Below, in pieces: positions 36,701-47,803 of a stretch of 64,000 nucleotides of DNA; the first letter of the stretch is position 1; each line of letters starts with the position of its first letter. The notes beneath the pieces are model-generated. The model searched no databases. It was not told where the DNA came from and saw nothing but the letters and a program-made list of their open reading frames with translations. Source of the stretch: Owenia fusiformis (Eukaryota > Annelida > Polychaeta > Sabellida > Oweniidae); contig CAIIXF020000006.1 of assembly GCA_903813345.2 (NCBI GenBank), forward strand, positions 20,527,936 to 20,591,935, in the 5' to 3' direction. Position numbers and translations under genes: made by a program.

Positions 36701-39700
36701 CTAGATCATTAACAATTGATTTTCTACAATGCCGTTTATTGACTATATTTTATAGGGGTTTGTTATCTTTTGTTAAACACTGCCCTGCCCCTAATTAATA
36801 TTGATACTTATTTAATTATTTTTCAACCAATAATTTCTTTACATTGTTTAAATATTATCATACAACAATTTAATATGTTTCCACATTATCTTTTAATAAT
36901 TTTACAATCCAACAATTTTCCAATTCAACTTACATTCACTTGAATGTTGTCCATAAATGTTTTTGATCCCTCATTCTGGTGGTAGTCAGCAACACGTCCC
37001 TGAAGAACCTTATTGACCTCACTCTTCAACTGAAAGTTATATGACAATAAGTAAATAAAGGATGATTCTCGGTTTGGAGAACGAAGTTCATCAATCTAAA
37101 TGAGCATTATCCCTGCTTCGGACAAATTTGATTTTTTTACATAATATAGATTTGAATGTTTTCTTTTGAATGGTCATAATTTAATTTGGGAAATATTTCT
37201 AGATTTTTCGCAAAAAAAATATTAGCGCAGTACACTGATGAACTTGTTTCCCCAAATCGAGACTAGTATTTTATTGAATCGGTCAAATTGAGCGTTATCC
37301 CTGCTTCAGACCAATTTGTTATTTTTACATCTTGTAGATTTAAATGTCCTCTTTTGAATATGCATAGTTTAATTTGGGTAATATTTCTATATTTTTCATG
37401 AAAAAATTATTAGCCCAGGAGACTGTTCTCCAAACCGAGAATCGTCCTTTCCATCCCCGCTGAGAATTTAACATATTATTAAATTATGCATACGAGGGTT
37501 GTCCCAGAAGTAATGCACTATGTTGGATCTTGGAATTCTTCTATTATTTTCTACTATTTTATTATCTAGTCATTTGTTTGTTTATTTATTCTTAGACAAC
37601 AATTATCACGAATCTAGTGACACGTGTTGCCTGTCTCGATCAAAACATGGACAAATTAGGGATATGTTTGGATGTAAAATGTGTGCCATTTATGCATTCT
37701 TGTATTGTGGCATATAATGCCCATGTTTTAAAAGGATACTCTTGATTCAGAAAATGTTTTTTCTTTTTTCATGTGATAGGGACATTTCTATGGGGTTACA
37801 TTAAGATATCTAGCTATTGCTAGATTTATCATTATTCATTATTGTGCTAGCCTTATTTCATAAGACAAGCAGTAGGGATGGGGGTTAAAGAAAGATAGTA
37901 TGATGGCATTTAAGGGTAAGGGCTTGGAGAAGATATGTACATTGGTGGTAGGGGAGGGGGTTAAAGAAATAAAGTACATAGACAGTTGAGGTTGGGGGTT
38001 TGAGTACATTGGCAGTTGAGGGTGGGAGCTTAAAGAAAATATTTATATTGGTGGTAGGGGAAAGGTTTTAAAGACAGTACATCGGTAGTTAAGGATGGGG
38101 GCTTGGAGAAGATTTGTACATTGGTGGTAGGGGAGGGGGGTTAAAGAGATAATTCATTGTAGGTAGGTGAGAAAAATGTTAAAATGAAAGTTCTTGATAC
38201 ATGTGCTACTTGACATTACAAATTAGTATTGACCAAATTACCCAAAGATTAATGAAATGCTAAGTATTAAATGTTAGTATGGGTGTAAGGACAAGGCTTT
38301 TCAAAGCAGTAATCTATAAGCTTATTAAAAAATAAATAGTCCTCTGTTGATTGGTAGATAAATAAATCTCTTCAGCTGAACTTACATCATCTTGTTGGAC
38401 TAAGGCATAAACACCAGCTGCTACCAGGATGGCAAAAATTAGGAACAGCAAAACGAAAAACTGTAAATAGAAATTCATGCATATTAGTATAACGCCAAAA
38501 ATGGGTGTACTAAACCAACTACAGTGATAGATCCCTTGATCAAGATTGATTTCCGGATCTTCCTGATGGTAGATCCACAGATCTCTTTGATCTTGGATTT
38601 CTGGATTGGTGATTCTGTCGATCATGGATCATCTAAGGTGTAGCCTTAAAGTGAGACGAGTAAGAAACAGAAAAGCTGAACTAAGAGAAACAATATTATT
38701 TTAAGCGGGGAATTATTAACTTAAATGGGGAGGGAAAAATGGACATAACAAAACAATGCAAATGCACCTAGCTTTCTCTTTGAAGGTACTGTATAAGGTT
38801 AAGTGATGAATTCATGAGTGACAAATATACCATTTAACATACAAGGGTCCCATTGGGGATGCTGTCCAAACTTCTATAGGTATGGAAAAACAAGGTTAAT
38901 TTCAATAGAGGGATAAGGTAAATTATGATTTCAACAAATAAAAAAATGTTTGGCTTTAACCAAAGCAAAATAAAAAAATAATGAATAATAAAAAAAATAA
39001 AAAAAGGTAAATTATGATTTCGACAGATAAAAAATTTCGATTTTCAACTTTTGGGGAGGGAGGGACTTTAACCAAAACAAAATTTTAATTTGGTTTTCCA
39101 TGACTGCCAACTTTTGGAAAAAAATATTTGGACTCTATCTCACACTGTAATGTGTAATGTTTTCACCATACAAATTCTTGATCAAAATGTGCTTTTCATT
39201 CCAATTCTGTGTTGAGAAATTGGTGCAGATGCATTGAAAAACATGCAGACATTCCATGAGACATATATAAATTTACATATATAGCAGTCCCATTACAATA
39301 TCATATACTTGTAATAACAATTGGTGTATAAATGCTCCAATAGTGGCATCGAGTATTAATCCAGAAAGAGTATTAATCGAGTTTGAATCGAGTTCTTTAA
39401 TGTGGGACTGCCATACATTAAAAAAAATAACAAAGGACCAAGTTCAACCATGATGCACTGAAGAACTGGGATGTTCTTAGATATTTCCTCACCGAATCTT
39501 TTTGCATGAGGGCATAAATACCAGCAATCAGCAAGACCGTGAAGATAAGGAAGAGGAATACAAAAAACTGAAAAATTGAAACATTGAAATAATGAATGCC
39601 TTTCTCCTTTGAGTTTCTCATTTCATTGCACTCCTTCAGGAGACCATAACATCTCTATTAGGAGACATAGTATATACAGGAATTACAGTACATGTTAAAT

Positions 39701-42340
39701 GTAAAAACGCTGGCATCACTTGGGCTCGCTTCCAAGCAGGATTCAATACTGTGGACTTGAATGCATTTGTCATCAACTGCACCTGAAAAACAACTGAGGA
39801 ACACTTAAATTATCTATTTGAATTACATAAACTGAAGTTTAAGTCCTTTCTACATGTACATTAACAGAAATGCAAACACAAAATAAAGTGTTCATATTTT
39901 TAATTAAATAGAACATTGTTCTTGTAATAGTGTGATTTAATCCAAAGAATATCAATTATGTATTGTCTGATGTACCATTTACTTGATGTACCATTATAGC
40001 ACTTAAATTGCCATATTAAATAAATGGCTAATTATTGATTTAGAAGTCTACCAGCAAAGAACTAGAAAAACAGCAACTCCACGGAGTAGCAAATCCCACC
40101 GAACAAAACATGTTTTGATAAAAAATTTGAGCCAAATTCATCCATTGGTATTTGAATTATCAAAGATTATGATTTTATAAAACATGGTTGCCATTTTGAA
40201 ATTCAGCTGTCATCTTTAGATTTCTTCTTTAGCAGAGAATGTCCATCCAATAGTATTTGAGTTATCAAAGATTACTTTTTTAATGAAAAATGGCAGCCAT
40301 TTTGAAATTCAGCTAACGCCTTTGAAATTTCTTCTGAAGCAGATCTCCTTTTTCCCTAAACATCAGCATATAAAATTGGAACCAAATCCATCCACTGGTA
40401 TTTGAGTTATCATTAATTACGTTTTTTTACGAAAAATGGTGGCCATTTTGAAATTCAGTGGCCATCTTGAACATTTATTTTTGAGCAGAACTTCTTTGTC
40501 TCTAGGCATCAGCATATAGAATTTGAACCAAATCCGTCATTTGGTATTTGAGTTATCAAAGGTTACGTTCTTTTATGAAAAATGGCGGCCATTTTGAAAA
40601 TAAGCTACCACCTTGAAAATCCCTTATCGAGCAGAGCTCCTGTGTCCCTAGGCATCATCATGTATAATTTGAACCAAATCCATTCAATGGTAATTAAGTT
40701 ATCAAAGATAATGTTTTTTTACGAAAAATGGCCGCCATTTTGAAATTTAGCTGCCATCTTGAAAATCCTTTCTCGAGCAGAGCTCCTATGTCCCTAGGCA
40801 TCAGCATCTAAAATTTAAACCAAATCCATTCAATGGTATTTGAGTTAATAAAGATAACGTTTTTTTTACGAAAAATGGCTGCCATTTTAAAATTTAGCTG
40901 CCATCTTGAAAATCCTTTCTCGAGCAGAGCTCCTATGTCCCTAAGCATCAGCATCTAAAATTTGAACCAAATCCATAAAATGGTATTTGAGTTATCAAAG
41001 ATAACGTTTTTTTACGAAAAATGGCCGCCATTTTGAAATTTGGCGGCCATCGTGAAAATGTCTTCTTGAGCAAGGATCCTTTGTACCCAGGCAACAGCAT
41101 ATAAAATTTGAACCAAATCCATCCACTAGTATTTGAGTTATTAAAGATTATATTTTTTCCGAAAAATGGCCGCCATTTTGAATTAAGCGGCCATATTGAA
41201 AATTCCTTCTCGAGCAGAGGTCCTTCACCCATAAGGCATAAGCCTATGAAATTTGAATGAAATCCGTCAACCAGTATTTGAGTTATTGCCCGGACACACG
41301 AACGGACGGACGGACGAACGGACGGATGGAAGAACGGACGGAAGAACGGACGGACGAACGGACGGACGGACGGCTTTTCTATATCCCCCTCGAACTTCGT
41401 TCGGTGGGATAATTACCAATAGAAAGTATATTGAATGATTATTTGGTCAGAAATTTGATATTTTTCTCCAAATGTTGTATTCTCCTACATTCTTGAATGT
41501 CAAATTTCTAGTCATTATATAGTCTTGCGCCAAGACCTTACACATGGCTCCTCTTGCTTAAGTTCACACCGGAATAGCCTGACAACGGTAAAGTTAGATG
41601 CCGTTGTCACAAATGGCGGACATAACAGTTGCTTCAACTGTTTAATCACTTGGTCCTTATTTCATGGGATTCTATCGACGCTAATTCTGTGCACGTATTA
41701 AAAGCTCTTGTGATGGTGTTTCATGTGAAATCCCAATTTTGATCAAATTTGGTCGTGAATCGACACAATATAGCCTCTTCAATATCGTCAATGACAACTG
41801 AATCTGAATTTGAGTAATTGGCATATGGTAATTAGTGTCCGTTGTCCCGTATTCATTTTGATCGGTTAAATTAAAGACTTTATTTCGATGGTAGAACATT
41901 ATTAACTGTACAATGAGTATTAAGACACTTTGATTGATTGTTGTTCCAAAGGAATTTAGTTTAGGTGCTCTATTAAACATAAAGTTCATGAAAATCTAAT
42001 TGACGGTTATGTCGGCCATTTGTGACAACGGTATCTGACTTTACCGCTATCAGGCTATTCCGGGGTGAAAGTTGCAATGAGAGAAAGAATGGGGATATAA
42101 GGGTTTAATGCAAGACTAGCCATTATATTAAAATGGTCACCATACCGTTGCAAGCATGCACTGGCTCTCTTTAATAGCACCACAGCATCCCAAGAATCCT
42201 ATGATCATAATGAGAACTCCTATACCCATCAAGATATACGCTCCTGTGTAGAGTTGCTCGAAGTTACCCTCAACATATTTCTTGAAATCAGGATCTACGC
42301 GAACCCAAATCGCAACACCTAGTATGGCACATCCAACTAG
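30705..42340 (-). CDS. CD9/CD81-type tetraspanin, exon 2 to end
   Basis: Four-pass membrane organiser protein. On the minus strand, all phase 0, the exons are 42340-42146, then 39567-39493 or 38460-38386, 37029-36934, 35537-35412, 32946-32863, and 32370-32311 or 30773-30705. One isoform reads 65+25+32+42+28 residues plus a 19- or 22-residue end. It has TM1 (part), TM2 with GFLGCCGAIKESQCML, TM3, a large extracellular loop with CCG and four cysteines in all, TM4 and a short tail with a CC palmitoylation site. The exon sizes 75 bp (TM3) and 84 bp (TM4), and exon 2 beginning right after the FW of TM1, are hallmarks of the CD9/CD81/CD151 branch. Exon 1 (start codon, first half of TM1) was searched for up to 64000 and not recognised. 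The gene converges on LRP4. Confidence 0.92.
30788..30880 (+). repeat. Short 29-bp tandem repeat
   Basis: Three to four imperfect units of AATACAATACATGAGATAGA plus linker, just upstream (minus strand) of exon 7b's acceptor, beginning about 15 nt from it. Confidence 0.8.
30890..32310. other. Tetraspanin interval between last exons
   Basis: 3' UTR of the 7a isoform or intron of the 7b isoform. AT-rich; one 28-bp direct duplication (CATTTGACTAAAACTTCCTG) at about 31914-31968. No further exon seen. Confidence 0.5.
32311..32370 (-). CDS. Tetraspanin last exon 7a (proximal)
   Basis: Encodes LLGMIFSMMLCCAIREAEA and TAA. It supplies the end of TM4, the palmitoylatable CC and a short acidic tail. 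Acceptor TTTCTCAG. TTTATT hexamers (AATAAA on this strand) lie below it, for example near 31646 and 31730, so it could have its own polyadenylation site; not verified. Confidence 0.88.
   Translation of the reverse strand: MLGMIFSMMLCCAIREAEA
32863..32946 (-). CDS. Tetraspanin exon 6 (TM4)
   Basis: 84-bp phase 0-0 exon, 28 residues: PCTQQMFDFLKEH, then TM4 beginning VIIIAGVAIGIGVVM. The length of 84 bp is the conserved TM4 exon size of this family. Donor GTAAGTGT. Either of two last exons can be joined in frame. Confidence 0.93.
33785..33992 (-). repeat. 31-bp tandem array with seven CAGCTG E-boxes
   Basis: Units of TTAATAACAGCTGTTTAATC plus CCATTATTATA repeat at exact 31-bp spacing. CAGCTG occurs at 33801, 33832, 33863, 33894, 33925, 33956 and 33987, with a stray AGCTG near 33770. 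It lies in the tetraspanin intron between exons 5 and 6. Confidence 0.95.
35412..35537 (-). CDS. Tetraspanin exon 5 (large loop, CCG motif)
   Basis: 126-bp phase 0-0 exon, 42 residues. It starts FKCCGASAGSGDYLL and ends ETCGDIVQQVK, carrying three of the four loop cysteines; the fourth is in exon 6 (PCTQQ). Four cysteines give two disulphides, the CD9/CD81 arrangement. Acceptor TTTTTAG, donor GTAGCT. Confidence 0.9.
35919..36010 (-). repeat. CAGTGATCTCCCC-ended interspersed repeat
   Basis: Starts CAGTGATCTCCCC then GCCAGCATTAGAGCACGC. Related copies lie at 42998-43080 (same orientation) and 63270-63456 (opposite). The shared end suggests one retroposed or DNA element family. Confidence 0.6.
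36934..37029 (-). CDS. Tetraspanin exon 4 (large loop, helix A)
   Basis: 96-bp phase 0-0 exon, 32 residues, starting LKSEVNKVLQGRVADYHQNE and ending FMDNIQVN. It corresponds to the first helices of the large extracellular loop, immediately before the CCG motif. Donor GTAAGT. The acceptor is preceded at 28 nt by a MITE terminus. Confidence 0.88.
37057..37450. mobile_element. MITE-like element with 25-bp terminal inverted repeats
   Basis: Termini 37057-37081 (AAAGGATGATTCTCGGTTTG then GAGAA) and 37426-37450 are inverted copies with one mismatch. The interior is a tandem duplication of about 180 bp (blocks GAGCRTTATCCCTGCTTC and AATTTGGG-AATATTTCTA occur twice). A clear target-site duplication was not found. 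No transposase frame. Confidence 0.85.
37918..38146 (+). repeat. GGTGGTAGGGGAGGGGG degenerate repeat
   Basis: G-rich imperfect repeat built from TACATTGGTGGTAGGGG, GTTAAAGA and GTTGAGG words. It lies in the tetraspanin intron between exons 3b and 4. Confidence 0.75.
38386..38460 (-). CDS. Tetraspanin exon 3b (TM3, version b)
   Basis: 75-bp phase 0-0 exon, homologous to exon 3a. It encodes FFVLLFLIFAILVAAGVYAL then VQQDD. Acceptor TTTACAG, donor GTAAGTTC. Splicing both exons in would keep the frame but insert a second hydrophobic segment and give five passes, so the two are expected to be used alternatively. Confidence 0.9.
39493..39567 (-). CDS. Tetraspanin exon 3a (TM3, version a)
   Basis: 75-bp phase 0-0 exon. 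It encodes FFVFLFLIFTVLLIAGIYAL followed by MQKDS, a complete TM3. Acceptor TTTTTCAG and donor GTGAGG are both good. It shares 16 of 25 residues with exon 3b about 1 kb downstream. The nearest alternative explanation, that one of the pair is a dead duplicate, is disfavoured because both are intact, have consensus splice sites and differ mainly by conservative changes. Confidence 0.9.
40093..41410 (-). mobile_element. Satellite-bearing element, 12-bp inverted ends
   Basis: Bounded by ATCCCACCGAAC (40093-40104) and GTTCGGTGGGAT (41399-41410), perfect 12-bp inverted repeats. The interior holds about nine units, mostly 144-147 bp (TATTTGAGTTATC boxes at about 40250, 40394, 40541, 40688, 40834, 40981, 41128 and 41272) and an (ACGG)n run at 41302-41373. 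It matches the 1-1250 element in inverse orientation. No transposase. Confidence 0.8.
41291..41374 (+). repeat. (ACGG)n microsatellite
   Basis: Imperfect tetranucleotide repeat inside the satellite-bearing element; the complement appears as (TCCG)n at 1-34 and 350-363 beside the plus-orientation copy. Confidence 0.95.
41520..42118. mobile_element. Mutator-like MITE with long inverted repeats
   Basis: Termini TAGTCTTGC and GCAAGACTA head imperfect inverted repeats of about 110 bp; the best arms are 41569-41628 and 42004-42064. Flanks GTCATTATA (41511-41519) and GCCATTATA (42119-42127) look like a 9-bp target-site duplication with one change. Long terminal repeats and a 9-bp duplication suit Mutator-like elements, but the superfamily is inferred. 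No transposase frame. Confidence 0.82.
42146..42340 (-). CDS. Tetraspanin exon 2 (TM1 end to TM2)
   Basis: 195-bp exon, phase 0-0, 65 residues. It starts LVGCAILGVAIWVRVD (second half of TM1), then the small extracellular loop and TM2 with AYILMGIGVLIMIIGFLGCC. The inner loop reads CCGAIKESQC, the family signature with palmitoylatable cysteines. The donor is ACG|GTATGG. The nearest downstream feature in the intron is a MITE starting 18 nt from the donor. Confidence 0.95.
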
Positions 42341-42997
42341 CTGAAAATATACAAAGGGGAATAACGATTAGTCGTGAACTACATTATAGCGATACAATAC
42401 ACAAGTTAACACCTAAAAAATAATAATGTGCACATTTAAATCGCGATAGTAAGCCTAAAGGGGTTGTAAAATATAATAAATACTTGATACACCATTTGAA
42501 AAAAAATCAAATGGAGTTTATATTCTCTTTCCATTTAAAGATGGCATCGTTATAGGAGTCACATATGTTTCGTAATTGGTTTTAGTAGGAACCCTTTCTA
42601 ACCACCTATTGACCTTTATATATATACAGTGTTATCAGTCTGTGTTTGTGTTGCAAACTTTTAGCAAGTGATTGAAATAGAATGATTTATATAAAATTAA
42701 AAAAAAAACAATGATTATTAACCAAACTAGCAAAAAAGAAAGCGGAACATCAATGACTAAAATTAAGTTTGAAAAACATAATGTGAGCCACATCTTCCTA
42801 TTCAATCATCCTCCTTAAAATTAAATAAATCTTGGTGCTGTTCAGAAGACTGTACTTCTGAAATATCTGGGTGGGGTTGAGGTCAGTCAATTTTGTAATT
42901 ACCAAGCTCATAACAGTTTGGTAGCAGCATGTAACAAGAGCTGCAACTGAGCTGAAGCAATCCATTGGTTATTTATGGCAAACATATAACAACTGTA

Positions 42998-43080
42998 AAC
43001 AGTGATCTCCATGGCAATGAAGCAACATGGTGCGGCACCCATTTGAGAAATGTGCACCCAATTGAGAGGAAATCCACAGG
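42998..43080 (-). repeat. CAGTGATCTCC-ended interspersed repeat
   Basis: Same family as 35919-36010 and 63270-63456: ACAGTGATCTCC, then GCGGCACCCATTTGAGAAAT and GTGCACCCAATTGAG. Confidence 0.6.
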
Positions 43081-46000
43081 GAAATACATATAAACTAGGC
43101 CATCTCCGCATGACCTACAGACCTAATCTTCATTGTTTTTAATCAAACTTCAAAGGTGCATAAATATGACAACTAGATGCATTTAGTTATTCATACAAAC
43201 ATCATATACTATAAAGTATAAAGCATTCATATGTATTTGACTAATAACTGCATATCCCACTCAAATGCTAATATCATTTTTACCCAGGGCTATATGACAA
43301 ATGTGTGAATGCTCAAAAAACCTAATGGAATGTACCTACACATTCAAAACATGCACCATTAGTACTAAGTACAGCATATGAGAGAATCCTATAAATGATA
43401 TATTTTAGTAATAACATAATGCCAAAGTAATTAGGACATAAATCTTGTATGGACTATTACTAGGTAATAATGATCAAGTGGGTTTTACCAGTTTTCTGTT
43501 CATAAAAATGTGAGTTATGTTTTAAAATGACAAATCGTGTAGAAAAGAGAGAATATAGCAAGGAATAAAGTAAATAGGCATAAAGTTAACGCTTTATATT
43601 ATAGAAAAATACCAGAAAATGAGAGACTTCATTCAAATTTTAGAGAGAAATTGCAAGAAATAAACACAAGCAGACGGAGATTCTGACCTTGGGTGAGGTT
43701 TCTGTACAGTATATCACCATGCTGAATGAGGAAACCTTGTGGTGAGATTTACAACACATTTATGGGTTCACCTCATGCTTCAAATATTTCTACAGCAACA
43801 CATATTTCTCTCTATTTCTCTCAAAAAACTAAATAGAGCTCATGACTTTATGACATTTCTTCCAATAGAGCCCAAATTCATACTTGTTTACTTTATCTTT
43901 ATTTTCACTCTCTCTCCGTATTTTTTTACACAGCAAGCAATTAATAATATGATGCATTTTACTAACGGGCAAGTCTAGAATACATTTATATTGCTGAACT
44001 ATATTGCTAACTGATAACAAAAATTATATTTGACCGATATAGATAAAACTGCTTATTGATTGCAGTATGTACACTGTCCTCAGGCAATGGGGATGACTTT
44101 ATGATAGAATTAGTAAAACAAACACAGATTCATTGGTACATAATGTACAGTCAAAAACAATAAATGATTAACATATAAAGTCAATATTTTTGTATCTTTC
44201 ATAAGACCTGAAGCATAATTCACTATTTCACTTAGAGATTCCTTGATCAAGCTCAGCATCCAATCAGAAAATCACAACACTCAATTTTAGCATCTAGTTC
44301 TCCGTTAAAGGGTTCCGATTAGCATCCCGTATAAAAACAATATGGCGGCTCCAGGCGAATCAACTGGATCAGTCCATTTTTAAGAAATAAGGGGAGTTCT
44401 GTAAAATCCAGTTTATTGAAATTGTCTTTGAGATAAAGTAATCCGTTTATAATGATTTTGAAAACGTTATCCAAAGAGTGATTGCGTTCAAAGAATACAT
44501 GTACAACAGCCAATATAAATCCTTGTATTAGAAACCGGTTTGTCTTGCTTTGTTTCATTTGTAGGATATTTCATATGCCAAGCTGTGTGCTATTACGTTA
44601 TGGGGAAATTTAGATGCCAATTTTTCCTTATTATACACAAATAGAAGATCCTGAAACTTCACCCATAAATGTGAAATTGATTTGTCAAAATAAAAATCAC
44701 CCTTTTATAAATGTGTGACGATCTATAATATACTTATGCTATATAACAGTTAGAGATGTTGACACAACGACCTCGAACCTGTGAACCCTTGAGTATTATT
44801 CCGGGATCGGGCCTTTTATACTAAACGGTGAGCAACACCAGAAACGAGCGTTCGATTTGCTAAACGATATGCGTCACCCTTTAAGCGGGCCTCTACTTCT
44901 CCGTTAAGCAGACATTCTTTGCACATTCAAACATCATGAAATATTCATTTGAGATCATTAAGCAACAAAACATCTAATCAGTGGCTACGGTTAATCAGTA
45001 TCGAAACTAAAACTGAAGGATGTTTTAAGGTTTTTAACAATGGTATTGACTCTTCTTATAATGCATCAAGCGCCTTCTCCAGATTCTCTCTCTAGCACAG
45101 CATTGAACATAGATTTTGATTCATTGTGAATACCTTTCAATTCAATGGGAACAAGGATTTACTAAATCAATTACATTTACAAAAGTGTAAATTCATTATG
45201 AGGTTGAGTTTTGTCTCATTGCGAGTCAATCACTAAGTCACATATGGCACTTTAACACTCATCATATTACACTTAAACGACCCAAGCTATATTTGAATTG
45301 AGATGTACTATATAAACATGGTATATATGTATGTAAACAGCAAAAAAGTAAGATTTATTGACAGAAAGATCAGGTGACTTTCACTTTTTATAAGTAACAT
45401 TTGAAATACGAAAATCATCATAATGTGTACATGTTCTTTTCATTAATGTTTAAAATTCTCCAAGGTAAAATCCCTGGGTCTAGCATACATGAATTTAAGG
45501 ACATGAAAATTAATTCATAGTTTCTTCAGCAAAAATTTTGGCCAGCGAATATTTGAGCTTTTACAATATATATTTATCTTAAGCTATATGTAGTTGCCGT
45601 GTTTTATTACTTTTAAGTGAGGGAATACTATGCTGAAGAAACTTATGATTATAGTCTTTGAAAAAATAAGAAATATGAATGAAATCTTACATGCTGACAT
45701 CAGTATCTAACAAAACATTTTCTCTTAACATAACAGTCCTGCCTTATTATCCAAAGAACAATACACGATATGAGGACTCATTCGTAATTCTATTGAATAA
45801 TCATGCCACAAGTATAATATGCTATCACAAATCTATTTTTCTGCAGTGAGAATTGATTTCCCGAATGTGCTATCAAACAAATATATGACAATACAATACA
45901 TTCTCAATAGGCCAGACAAATACTGATATATTATTCATAAATTGTACATGTACATGTATAATATTCATGAGCTTGTTTTTCTGAAAAATTAATATTTAAA

Positions 46001-47696
46001 ATAATGATAACAGCATTGACACGACAAAACATCACCACCTTGTTACTTATTGTAAAAAGTTACAAATCTGTAACAATATGTTGCAAATGCCAAACCCCAG
46101 TTACAAAAATGAAAACCGATAACTATACAGTATGTCAATACTTCTTGCCAGTGACCTAAGACTGTAAGATGGATCTTTGTATTATATTACATATTGTTAT
46201 ACTTTTCAGCTTTTTTGTAGATGATGTTTGGCATTGATTTTCAGTGGTTAGTTTTTGGTGCCTGTAACAAATGGCAGGTGCTGACATTTGTATAGTTACT
46301 GTCTTGTTCTGTGATGACATACATGATGGCAATTTGTGATGTTTCCTGGCATTACTATCACATTTCTTATTTCTATTGAAGTTAATTAAGGCGTAATAGC
46401 ACTTTTCAGAAATGCAATTTGAACGAACATTCAAGTTGTGCTTTCTGCCTATAAGATTAACGCTAATGTATCTGTCCTTGGTACTCTTGTCTTGTTGAAT
46501 ATTTTATGACTCCATGAGATAATCAGATTATGGCTAACAGAGATGGACATAAATATACCACAGGGGCCTATTCCACTTGCTAGTGCTGGTTGAGAATAGG
46601 TTAACATACAATATACTGTAATTCCATCATAAGCACAAGCCTCGTTTCAAAACCCAATGTTCTACAATCAGTATTATCCCAACCAAGGGGGGAATTATTT
46701 TCTTAAAATTTCATCTTACTTATTTGTGACCTAATTCTGAAATCCTGAGGCTTTTCAATGTTATAGAAATCAATTTTGGCTTTCTCTTGGTTTTTCCTCA
46801 TTATGGCAACCCCATAATACATGAAAGACCATAGAAACAATACATGGATCATTCCAAAACTTCACAAAGGCCATAAAGAGTTGGTAAAGCAATTCACATG
46901 CAATAAAGAGATGATTCACAGCTCCATTGGGCACTAGATAACTCTGGGTATCATCCAAGCTGAACAAACCTATCATATAAATCATATATCCTCCAACTTA
47001 TGTTTTCATCCAATTTACTCATAAGACCCAACTTACTCAAGGCTTCATTAGAATTCTTAAGTTCATTCAATTTACACATGCTACTCAAAATGGATTATGG
47101 AACAAAAAAAATCTTATGCACTTTTCAGATTGCATATCCACCAACCTTTGATTAAAGTCAGAAGTATTTCTTTCTCCCATTTTATTTCCTGAAACTCTCA
47201 CACAGGATTAAATTTTCCAGATTTTCACGTATAAATCTCCAGTATTTTGATACACAGGATTTGTATGATCATACTGTCGCAAGCAAAAAACTGCACATAT
47301 GGTAAGACATTTGATGATCGATAATTTGTTTTGGGTTCAATACATGTCAGGATGAAATAACTTTTATCTTCTGTGCCCTTCCCATCTTTACTAGAAGCTC
47401 CTATGGGAAGGCTAAAAATACTTGTACCGAGTATTTGATCAAGATAATAGTTTAGGTTGGGCTTCAAAAAATGCCACAAAAACATTCCAAGATGTTGCCC
47501 CACCAAACCAAATATATGATGCCATCGTTGCATGCCTGTTTGAGACGGTTTGAAAATAGGCTTGCACCTACTAAAATAACCATTTGGCACTTGAAAATGA
47601 AAAATCATTAACTCCTGACCATATTCCGCAGCTACTTAGGATAGATATCCTCATGAGAACACTGTCACCACAGAACAACCAGGGTGATATACAGCA

Positions 47697-47803
47697 TAGT
47701 CTAGCTACAAGACCCTGTGACCACACCCCCTACTTGACTACACATATCTCACAATTGTGGGGAGGTGTCAAGGGGGGGGTCACAATGGCATGTAGCTAGA
47801 CTA
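47697..47803. mobile_element. Small TA-flanked MITE, copy 1
   Basis: 107-bp near-palindrome. Ends TAGTCTAGCTACAAG and the imperfect complement ATGTAGCTAGACTA, with inner TGTGACC and GGTCACA. A TA at each end suggests Tc1/mariner-type insertion. A second copy is at 61621-61723. Confidence 0.8.

Noticed and set aside
39418-39621. Full open frame around exon 3a as an independent small membrane protein
   Set aside because: Splice sites and the conserved 75-bp size define the exon; flanking codons are intronic.
41253-41438. Frame with DGRT repeats
   Set aside because: Translation of the (ACGG)n microsatellite.
46770-46985. Minus-strand segment with LFMAFVKFW considered as tetraspanin exon 1
   Set aside because: No GT donor after the FW codons and no start codon with the expected basic/cysteine segment.
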